Shown here in pieces: positions 14,001 through 23,851 of a DNA stretch of 64,000 bases. A program made the translations under genes and the position numbers. Origin of the DNA: Hippophae tibetana. Lineage: Eukaryota > Streptophyta > Magnoliopsida > Rosales > Elaeagnaceae. Positions within the stretch are counted from its first letter, which is position 1; the number at the start of each line of letters is the position of its first letter. Where the stretch lies: contig CM072810.1 of NCBI GenBank assembly GCA_037013495.1, positions 75,066,449 to 75,130,448 on the forward strand, read 5' to 3'. Under the pieces are notes generated by a model, which worked only from the letters and a program-made list of their open reading frames with translations, searched no databases and was not told the origin of the DNA.

Positions 14001-17000
14001 AACGGCCATAACTTTTGATGCGTATATGCAAATACTATTATAATATATCAAGTCGTAACTTGTAACGATTGCTATTATCTTAGCTAGGTTGTAGAAGAAC
14101 CTCATATTTTGTTTTTGTCGCATTTATTCCTTTTTTTTTTGCTTTGGATTTTGTTCAATGCAACTATAACGGATATTGAGGTGCCGACCAAAAGTGTGTT
14201 TAAAAATATTCTAAATATTTTCAATATCTATCAAATATTCTCATGATCATACAAACATACTCATTATCCTTCACAATTTATTTTTTTGGAATATAAGGTT
14301 GAAAGATTAGTTTTCGAAGCTATTGACGTATAGCGATTTTCTTTTTTACTGAATTGTTAAATTTAATATGTCTTATTTTTCATTATTATTTTTATGCTTT
14401 TTTTCTTCACGGATGGATTATGCATATTACACGACTAAATAGCCACATTAAAGTTGCATTATGTCTAAGGGTTTGTTCCGTATAAAATAAAATAATAGCC
14501 TTGGGATGGAGGAAGAACTGATAACAGTAATGAAATTATTTTTAGGAAGATTATTGCTTTTCTTTCTGGGGTTCTTGATTGAATGCTCGAATTCGACATA
14601 GAAAAAGAAGTGATCATCCTTTTTACCATCACAAAGTTGGGGTATTATGGACTTGTTCATGTTGTTTTTGTCTATGGATTTGCTTTTGTATTTATATTTG
14701 AAACCATCGTATCTTCTTCTTGATCTTTATTTATATGTTCTATCAATCCTTGTTCTTCATAAAAAAAAGAGTAGGAAAAATAGGATTGATTATACTCTTC
14801 ATAGTATTTAAAAAAGAAAATTTGATAAATAATAGTTCCAACTATAAACGGCCATAACTTTTGACTCGTACATCCAAATTACTATTATAATATATCAAGT
14901 CGGAACTTGTAACGATTGCTATTATCTGAGCTAGGTTGCAGAAGAACTTCATATTTTGTTTTTGTCGCATATTTTACTCTTTTTTTTGCTATGGATTTTG
15001 TTCAATGCAACTATAACGAATATTGAGGTGTCTACCAAAAGTGTGTTTAAATATATTCTAAATATTTTTAATATCTTTCAAATATTCTCATGATCATAAA
15101 AATATACTCATTATCCTTCACAATTTATTGTTTTGGAATATAAAATTGAAAGATTAGTTTTCGAAGCCATTTACGTATTGCGATTTTCTTTTTTAGTGAA
15201 TTGTTAAAGTTCATGTCTTATTTTTCATTATTATTTTTATGCTTTTTTTTCTTCACGGATGGATTATGCACGTTACACAACTAAATATCCACATTAAAGT
15301 TGCATTACGTCTAAGGGTTTTTTCCATATAAAAGAAAATAATAACCTTGGGATGGAGGAAGAACTGATAACAATAATGAAATTATTTTTAGGAAGATTAT
15401 TGCTTTTTTTTCTAGCGTTCTTGATTGAATGCTCGAATTTGACATAGAAAAAGAAGTGATCATCCTTTTTGCCATCACAAGGTTGGGGTATTATGGACTT
15501 GTTGATGTTGTTTGTGTCTATGGATTTGCTTTTGTATTTCTTTTTGAAACCATTGTATCTTCTTCTTGGTCTTTATTTCTGTGTTCAATCAATCTTTGTT
15601 CTTCATAAAAAAAGAGTAGGAAAAAGATGATTGATTATACTCCTCATAGTATTTAAAAAAGAAAATTTGATAAATAATAGTTCCAACTATAAACGGCCAT
15701 AACTTTTGATGCGTATATGCAAATACTATTATAATATATCAAGTCGTAACTTGTAACGATTGCTATTATCTTAGCTAGGTTGTAGAAGAACCTCATATTT
15801 TGTTTTTGTCGCATTTATTCCTTTTTTTTTTGCTTTGGATTTTGTTCAATGCAACTATAACGGATATTGAGGTGCCGACCAAAAGTGTGTTTAAAAATAT
15901 TCTAAATATTTTCAATATCTATCAAATATTCTCATGATCATACAAACATACTCATTATCCTTCACAATTTATTTTTTTGGAATATAAGGTTGAAAGATTA
16001 GTTTTCGAAGCTATTGACGTATAGCGATTTTCTTTTTTACTGAATTGTTAAATTTAATATGTCTTATTTTTCATTATTATTTTTATGCTTTTTTTCTTCA
16101 CGGATGGATTATGCATATTACACGACTAAATAGCCACATTAAAGTTGCATTATGTCTAAGGGTTTGTTCCGTATAAAATAAAATAATAGCCTTGGGATGG
16201 AGGAAGAACTGATAACAGTAATGAAATTATTTTTAGGAAGATTATTGCTTTTCTTTCTGGGGTTCTTGATTGAATGCTCGAATTCGACATAGAAAAAGAA
16301 GTGATCATCCTTTTTACCATCACAAAGTTGGGGTATTATGGACTTGTTCATGTTGTTTTTGTCTATGGATTTGCTTTTGTATTTATATTTGAAACCATCG
16401 TATCTTCTTCTTGATCTTTATTTATATGTTCTATCAATCCTTGTTCTTCATAAAAAAAAGAGTAGGAAAAAGAGGATTGATTATACTCTTCATAGTATTT
16501 AAAAAAGAAAATTTGATAAATAATAGTTCCAACTATAAACGGCCATAACTTTTGACTCGTACATCCAAATTACTATTATAATATCTCAAGTCGGAACTTG
16601 TAACGATTGCTATTATCTGAGCTAGGTTGCAGAAGAACCTCATATTTTGTTTTTGTCGCATATATTCCTTTTTTTTTTTGCTTTGGATTTTGTTCAATGC
16701 AACTATAACGAATATTGAGGTGTCTACCAAAAGTGTGTTTAAATATATTCTAAATATTTTTAATATCTATCAAATATTCTCATGATCATAAAAATATACT
16801 CATTATCCTTCACAATTTATTGTTTTGGAATATAAAATTGAAAGATTAGTTTTCGAAGCCATTTACGTATTGCGATTTTCTTTTTTAGTGAATTGTTAAA
16901 GTTCATGTCTTATTTTTCATTATTATTTTTATGCTTTTTTTTCTTCACGGATGGATTATGCACGTTACACAACTAAATAGCCACATTAAAGTTGCATTAC

Positions 17001-19444
17001 GTCTAAGGGTTTTTTCCATATAAAAGAAAATAATAACCTTGGGATGGAGGAAGAACTGATAACAATAATGAAATTATTTTTAGGAAGATTATTGCTTTTT
17101 TTTCTAGCGTTCTTGATTGAATGCTCGAATTTGACATAGAAAAAGAAGTGATCATCCTTTTTGCCATCACAAGGTTGGGGTATTATGGACTTGTTGATGT
17201 TGTTTGTGTCTATGGATTTGCTTTTTTATTTCTTTTTGAAACCATTGTATCTTCTTCTTGGTCTTTATTTCTGTGTTCAATCAATCTTTGTTCTTCATAA
17301 CAAAAGAGTAGGAAAAAGATGATTGATTATACTCCTCATAGTATTTAAAAAAGAAAATTTGATAAATAATAGTTCCAACTATAAACGGCCATAACTTTTG
17401 ATGCGTATATGCAAATACTATTATAATATATCAAGTCGTAACTTGTAACGATTGCTATTATCTTAGCTAGGTTGTAGAAGAACCTCATATTTTGTTTTTG
17501 TCGTATTTATTGCTTTTTTTTTTGCTTTGGATTTTGTTCAATGCAACTATAACGGATATTGAGGTGCCGACCAAAAGTGTGTTTAAAAATATTCTAAATA
17601 TTTTCAATATCTATCAAATATTCTCATGATCATACAAACATACTCATTATCCTTCACAATTTATTTTTTTGGAATATAAGATTGAAAGATTAGTTTTCGA
17701 AGCTCTTGACGTATAGCGATTTTCTTTTTTACTGAATTGTTAAATTTAATATGTCTTATTTTTCATTATTATTTTTATGCTTTTTTTCTTCACGGATGGA
17801 TTATGCATATTACACGACTAAATAGCCACATTAAAGTTGCATTATGTCTAAGGGTTTGTTCCGTATAAAATAAAATAATAGCCTTGGGATGGAGGAAGAA
17901 CTGATAACAGTAATGAAATTATTTTTAGGAAGATTATTGCTTTTCTTTCTGGGGTTCTTGATTGAATGCTCGAATTCGACATAGAAAAAGAAGTGATCAT
18001 CCTTTTTACCATCACAAAGTTGGGGTATTATGGACTTGTTCATGTTGTTTTTGTCTATGGATTTGCTTTTGTATTTATATTTGAAACCATCGTATCTTCT
18101 TCTTGATCTTTATTTATATGTTCTATCAATCCTTGTTCTTCATAAAAAAAAGAGTAGGAAAAAGAGGATTGATTATACTCTTCATAGTATTTAAAAAAGA
18201 AAATTTGATAAATAATAGTTCCAACTATAAACGGCCATAACTTTTGACTCGTACATCCAAATTACTATTATAATATCTCAAGTCGGAACTTGTAACGATT
18301 GCTATTATCTGAGCTAGGTTGCAGAAGAACCTCATATTTTGTTTTTGTCGCATATATTCCTTTTTTTTTTTGCTTTGGATTTTGTTCAATGCAACTATAA
18401 CGAATATTGAGGTGTCTACCAAAAGTGTGTTTAAATATATTCTAAATATTTTTAATATCTATCAAATATTCTCATGATCATAAAAATATACTCATTATCC
18501 TTCACAATTTATTGTTTTGGAATATAAAATTGAAAGATTAGTTTTCGAAGCCATTTACGTATTGCGATTTTCTTTTTTAGTGAATTGTTAAAGTTCATGT
18601 CTTATTTTTCATTATTATTTTTATGCTTTTTTTTCTTCACGGATGGATTATGCACGTTACACAACTAAATAGCCACATTAAAGTTGCATTACGTCTAAGG
18701 GTTTTTTCCATATAAAAGAAAATAATAACCTTGGGATGGAGGAAGAACTGATAACAATAATGAAATTATTTTTAGGAAGATTATTGCTTTTTTTTCTAGC
18801 GTTCTTGATTGAATGCTCGAATTTGACATAGAAAAAGAAGTGATCATCCTTTTTGCCATCACAAGGTTGGGGTATTATGGACTTGTTGATGTTGTTTGTG
18901 TCTATGGATTTGCTTTTGTATTTCTTTTTGAAACCATTGTATCTTCTTCTTGGTCTTTATTTCTGTGTTCAATCAATCTTTGTTCTTCATAAAAAAAGAG
19001 TAGGAAAAAGATGATTGATTATACTCCTCATAGTATTTAAAAAAGAAAATTTGATAAATAATAGTTCCAACTATAAACGGCCATAACTTTTGATGCGTAT
19101 ATGCAAATACTATTATAATATATCAAGTCGTAACTTGTAACGATTGCTATTATCTTAGATAGGTTGTAGAAGAACCTCATATTTTGTTTTTGTAGCATTT
19201 ATTCCTTTTTTTTTTTTGCTTTGGATTTTGTTCAATGCAACTATAACGGATATTGAGGTGCCGACCAAAAGTGTGTTTAAAAATATTCTAAATATTTTCA
19301 ATATCTATCAAATATTCTCATGATCATACAAACATACTCATTATCCTTCACATTTTATTTTTTTGGAATATAAGATTGAAAGATTAGTTTTCGAACCCAT
19401 TTAAGTATAGCGATTTTCTTTTTTACTGAATTGTTAAATTTAAT
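9293..19444 (+). repeat. Dimer HOR, six copies of 1691-1694 bp
   Basis: A+B dimers begin at 9293, 10986, 12677, 14368, 16059 and 17751; spacings are 1693, 1691, 1691, 1691 and 1692, and the last copy is 1694 bp long. The related dimer at 5918-7609 is an earlier member. Copies fall into subgroups. 10986, 12677 and 14368 share ggaaaaataggatt, agaacttcat and actcttttttttgctatgg. 16059 and 17751 share taatatctcaagtc and agaacctcat. The 9293 dimer has cttgttcttg where later ones have cttgttcatg. Single private changes mark individual copies, such as atatctttcaaa near 15075 and cataacaaaag near 17299. Confidence 0.9.
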
Positions 19445-20290
19445 ATGTCGTATTTTTCATTATAATTTTTATGCTTTTTTTCTTCACGGATGGATTAAGC
19501 ACATTAGACCACTAAATAGCCACATTAAAGTTGCATTATGTCTAAGGGTTTGTTCCGTATAAAAGCAAATAATAGCCTTGGGATGGAGGAAGAACTGATA
19601 ACAGTAATGAAATTATTTTTAGGAAGATTATTTCTTTTCTTTCTGGGGTTCTTGATTGAATCCTCGAATTCCACATAGAAAAAGAAGTGATCATCCTTTT
19701 TGCCATCACAAAGTTGGGGTATTGTGGACTTGTTCTTGTCGTTTTTGTCTATGGATTTGCTTTTGTATTTATTTTTGAAACCATCGTATCTTCTTCTTGA
19801 TCTTTATTTATGTGTTCAATGAATGTTTGTTCTTCATAAAAAAAATAGAAGGAAAAAGAGGATTGATTATACCGTTCAGAGTATTAAGAAAAGAAAATTT
19901 GATAAATAATAGTTCCAACTATAAACGGCCATAACTTTTGACTCGTACATCCAAATTACTATTATAATATATCAAGTCAGAACTTGTAACGATTGCTATT
20001 ATCTGAGCTAGGTTGCAGAAGAACCTCATATTTTGTTTATGTCGCATATATTCCTTTTTTTTTGCTTTGGACTTTGTTCAATGCAACTATAACGAATATT
20101 GAGGTGTCGACCAAAAGTGTGTTTAAATATATTCTAAATATTTTCAATATCTATCAAATATTCTCATGATTATACAATTATACTCATTATCCTTCACAAT
20201 TTATTGTTTTGGAATATAAAATTGAAAGATTAGTTTCGGAAGCCATTTACGTATAGCGATTTTCTTTTTTACTGAATTGTTAAATTTAAT
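19445..20290 (+). repeat. Monomer 24: last short-type monomer, at the subfamily junction
   Basis: This is short-type in length and lacks the 43-bp segment, but carries many private changes: attgtggacttgttcttgtcg, gaatcctcgaattccacatag, gaatgtttgttc, accgttcagag, tttggactttg. Its last bases (gaagccatttacgtatagcg) already combine features of both domains. The spelling is that of a monomer not recently homogenised with either neighbour. Confidence 0.85.
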
Positions 20291-20769
20291 ATGTCTTATT
20301 TTTCATTATTATTTTTATGCTTTTTTTCCTCACGGATGGATTATGAACATTACACAACTAAATAGACACATTAAAGTTGCATTACGTCTAAGGGTTTGTT
20401 CCGTATAAAAGAAAATAGTAGCCTTGTGATGGAGGAAGAACTGAAAACATTTATGAAATTATTTTTTAGGAAGATTATTGCTTTTCTTTCTGGAGTTCTT
20501 GATTGAATGCTCGATTTCGACATATCAAAAGAAGGGATCATCCTTTTTACCATCACAAGGTTGGGGTATTATGGACTTGTTGATGTTGTTTTTCAATGTC
20601 GATTTCGTTTCGTATTTATTTTTGGAACCATTGTATGGACTTCTTTACCTTTATTTCAATGTTCAATCTATCTTTGTTCTTCATAAAAAAAGGAGTAGGA
20701 AAAATAAGATGGGTTATACTCATCACAGTATTAAAAAAGGAAAATGTGATAAATAAGAATTCCAACTTT

Positions 20770-20820
20770 AAACGGCCATAACTTTTGACTCGTACACCGA
20801 AATTACTATTATAATATATC
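20770..20820 (-). other. Box shared with plant centromeric satellites (example in monomer 25)
   Basis: On the minus strand this reads gatatattat, 24 other bases, then aaaagttatggccgttt. From memory, soybean CentGm satellites carry nearly the same two elements (gatatattat and aaaagttatgaccattt) in the same order and at about the same spacing. Short monomers keep the ggcc form; most long ones have aaaagttattgccgttt. Homology of this box alone, not of the whole monomer, is suggested. Confidence 0.45.
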
Positions 20821-20882
20821 AAGTTTGAACTTGTAACGATTCCTATAATCTTATCTACGTGGCAGAAGAACCTCATTTTTTG

Positions 20883-20925
20883 AACCCAAATTCTCCCATT
20901 TACATCACCTACCGAGGTTTTAAAG
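20883..20925 (+). repeat. 43-bp segment that defines the long subfamily (first instance)
   Basis: Long monomers read cctcattttttg, then this segment (beginning aacgcaaattctccc, here aacccaaattctccc, and ending cgaggttttaaag), then ttttgtcgcat. Short monomers read cctcatattttg directly followed by tttttgtcgcat, as at 20024-20046 in monomer 24. It accounts for nearly all the 43-45 bp difference in monomer length. The segment has no terminal repeats or target duplication that I can see, so it is more likely an ordinary indel than a mobile element. Which state is ancestral cannot be told here. Confidence 0.85.
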
Positions 20926-21907
20926 TTTTGTCGCATATATTCCTTTTTTTTTTCTTTGGATTTTGTTCAATGCAATTATAAGGAATATTGAGGTGCCGAC
21001 CAAAAGTGTGTTTAAAAATATTCTAAATATTTTCAATATCTATCAAATGTTCTCATGAGCATATAAATATATTCATTATCCTTCACAATTTATTTTTTTG
21101 GAATATAAAATTGAAAGATTAGATTTCGAAGCGATTTACGTATAGCGATTTTCTTTTTTACGGAATTTTTAAATTTAATTTGTCTTATTTTTCATTATTA
21201 TTTTTATGCTTTTTTTCTTCATGGATGGATTACGCACATTACACAACTAAATAGACACATTAAAGTTGCATTACGTCTAGGGGTTTGTTCCGTATAAAAG
21301 AAAATAGTAGCCTTGTGATGAAGGAAAAACTGATAACATTTATGAAATTATTTTTTTGGAAGATTATTGCTTTTCTTTCTGGAATTCTTGATTGAATACT
21401 CGAATTCGACATATCAAAAGAAGTGATTATCCATTTTGCCATCACAAGGTTGGGGTATTATGGACTTCTTGATGTTGTTTTTGTTTGTGGATTTCGTTTC
21501 GTATTTATATTTGAAACCATTGTATATTCTTCTGGACCTTTATTTCAATGTTCAATCTATCTTTGTTCTTCATAAAAAAAAAGAGTAGGAAAAAGAAGAT
21601 GGGTTATACACTTCACAGTATTAAAAATGCAAAATTTGATAAATAAGAATTCCAACTTTAAACGGCAATAACTTTTGACTTGTACGCCGAAATTACTATT
21701 ATAATATATCAACTTAGAACTTGTAAAGATTCCTATAATCTTATCTACGTGGCAGAAGAACCTCATTTTTTGAACGCAAATTCTCCCATTTACATCACCT
21801 ACCGAGGTTTTAAAGTTTTTGTCGCATATATTCCTTTTTTTTTTTGCTTTGTATTTTATTCAATGCAATTATAACGAATATTGAGGTGCCGACCAAAAGT
21901 GTGTTTA

Positions 21908-21955
21908 AAAATATTCTAAATATTTTCAATATCTATCAAATGTTCTCATGATCAT
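21908..21955. other. Dyad-symmetry cluster (example in monomer 26)
   Basis: Two inverted repeats lie 21 bases apart: aaaatatt-cta-aatatttt (21908-21926, 8-bp arms) and the perfect palindrome atgatcat (21948-21955). Both are present in most long monomers and many short ones; type B short monomers have a weaker first dyad (aaatatattctaaatattttt). Such dyads can form hairpins or bind dimeric proteins, but nothing here shows which. Confidence 0.5.
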
Positions 21956-22184
21956 ACAAATATACTCATTATCCTTCACAATTTATTTTTTTGGAATATA
22001 AAATTGAAAGATTAGTTTTCGAAGCCATTTACGTATAGCGATTTTCTTTTTTACTGAATTGTTAAATTTAATATGTCTTATTTTTCATTATTATTTTATG
22101 CTTTTTTTCTTTACGGATGGATTATGCACATTACACAACTAAATAACCACATTAAAGTAGCATTATTTCTAAGGGTTTGTTCCG

Positions 22185-22192
22185 TATAAAAG
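22185..22192 (+). promoter_or_regulatory. TATAAAAG box, one per monomer (example in monomer 27)
   Basis: The spelling ccgtataaaagaaaata occurs about 110 bases after the monomer start in most monomers (for instance 115-122 in monomer 1). It fits the eukaryotic TATA-box consensus and is retained while nearby bases vary. Exceptions are tataaaataaaat (monomers 8, 12, 14, 41, 48), catataaaag (9, 13, 15), gtgtaaaag (31, 38, 46) and gcataaaag (60, 63, 69, 72). In DNA this AT-rich such a box could arise by chance, so promoter activity is a guess. Confidence 0.25.
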
Positions 22193-23851
22193 AAAATAGT
22201 AGCCTTGGGATGGAGGAAGAACTGATAACAATAATGAAATTATTTTTTAGGAAGATTGTTGCTTTTCTTTCTGGAATTCTTGATTGAATACTCGAATTCG
22301 ACATATCAAAAGAAGTGATCATCCTTTTTGCCATCACAAGGTTGGGGTATTATGGACTTCTTGATGTTGTTTTTGTTTGTGGATTTCGTTTCGTATTTAT
22401 TTTTGAAACCATTGTATATTCTTCTTGACCTTTATTTCAATGTTCAATCTATCTTTGTTCTTCATAAAAAAAAGAGTAGGAAAAAGAAGATGGGTTATAC
22501 TCTTCACAGTATTAAAAATGCAAAATTTGATAAATAAGAATTCCAACTTTAAACGGCAATAACTTTTGACTCGTACGCCGAAATTACTATTATAATATAT
22601 CAACTTAGAACTTGTAATGATTCCTATAATCTTATCTACGTGGCAGAAGAACCTCATTTTTTGAACCCAAATTCTCCCATTTACATCACCTACCGAGGTT
22701 TTAAAGTTTTGTCGCATATATTCCTTTTTTTTTGCTTTGGATTTTGTTCAAAGCAATTATAAGGAATATTGAGGTGCCGACCAAAAGTGTGTTTAAAAAT
22801 ATTTTAAATATTTTTAATATCTATCAAATATTCTCATGATCATATAAATATACTCATTATCCTTCAAAATTTATTTTTTTGGAATATAAAATTGAAAGAT
22901 TAGATTTCGAAGCCATTTACGTATAGCAATTTTCTTTTTTACGGAATTTTTAAATTTAATATGTCTTCTTTTTCATTATTATTTTTATGCTTTTTTTCTT
23001 CATGGATGGATTACGCACATTACACAACTAAATAGACACATTAAAGTTGCATTACGTCTAAGGGTTTGTTCCGTATAAAAGAAAATAGTAGCCTTGTGAT
23101 GAAGGAAAAACTGATAACATTTATGAAATTATTTTCTAGGAAGATTATTGCTTTTCTTTCTGGAATTCTTGATTGAATACTCGAATTCGACATATCAAAA
23201 GAAGTGATCATCCTTTTTGCCATCACAAGGTTGGGGTATTATGGACTTGTTGATGTTGTTTTTGTGGGTGGATTTCGTTTCGTATTTATTTTTGAAACCA
23301 TTGTATCTTCTTCTTGACCTTTATTTCAATGTTCAATCAATCTTTGTTCTTCATAAAAAAAAGAGTTGGAAAAAGAAGATGGGTTATACTCTTCACACTA
23401 TTAAAAAATGAAAATGTGATAAATAAGAATTCCAACTTTAAACAACCATAACTTTTGACTCGTACCGCGAAATTACTATTATAATATATCAAGCTAGAAC
23501 TTGTAACGATTCCTATAATCTTATCTACGTGGAAGAAGAACCTCATTTTTTGAACGAAAATTCTCTCATTTACATCACCTACCGAGGTTTTAAAGTTTTT
23601 GTCGCATATATTCCTTTTTTTTTTGCTTTGGATTTTGTTCAATGCAATTATAAGGAATATTGAGGTGCCGACCAAAAGTGTGTTTAAAAATATTCTAAAT
23701 ATTTTCAATATCTATCAAATGTTCTCATGATCATATAAATATATTCATTATCCTTTGCAATTTATTTTTTTGGAATATAAAATTGAAAGATTAGATTTCG
23801 AAGCGATTTACGTATAGCGATTTTCTTTTTTACGGAATTGTTAAATTTAAT

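Larger units (their letters stand above)
1..20290 (+). repeat. Short-monomer subfamily, 24 monomers of 836-848 bp
   Basis: Monomer starts: 1, 847, 1695, 2543, 3389, 4235, 5082, 5918, 6763, 7610, 8457, 9293, 10138, 10986, 11831, 12677, 13522, 14368, 15213, 16059, 16905, 17751, 18597, 19445. Diagnostic traits are acatagaaaaag, aaacggccataac, and absence of the 43-bp segment before gtcgcat. From monomer 6 onward two head types alternate strictly: A (aaatttaatatgtc, preceded by acgtatagcg) and B (aaagttcatgtc, preceded by acgtattgcg). A dimer is therefore the basic unit of this domain. Monomers 7 and 11 are 836 bp because both lack about 13 bases in the aaagagtaggaaaaag stretch (near 5485 and 8860). 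Confidence 0.95.
20291..21179 (+). repeat. Monomer 25: first long-type monomer, diverged
   Basis: First copy with the 43-bp segment, acatatcaaaag and taagaattcc. It keeps aaacggccataac, which most later long monomers have as cggcaataac, so it may preserve an older state. Private variants include tttcaatgtcgatttcg, ggaaccattgtatggac and aaaaaaggagtagg. By its tail it is nearest to monomers 41, 48 and 52 (catcacagtattaaaaaagg). Confidence 0.85.
21180..23851 (+). repeat. Monomers 26-28, forerunner types of the long domain
   Basis: Three unlike monomers, each related to one further on. Monomer 26 (21180) shares gattatccattttgcc with monomers 43 (36335), 50 (42576) and 54 (46137). Monomer 27 (22073) shares ttaaagtagcattatttc and ggaagattgttgc with 44 (37226) and 51 (43467). 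Monomer 28 (22961) has the tttttgtgggtggatttcg tail of 42, 49 and 53. The order 26 then 27 recurs as 43 then 44 and as 50 then 51, so the same neighbour order is kept in three places. Confidence 0.75.

Noticed and set aside
20883-20925. 43-bp segment as a small mobile element or target-site insertion
   Set aside because: No terminal inverted repeats, no target duplication and only one location; an ordinary indel fits better.
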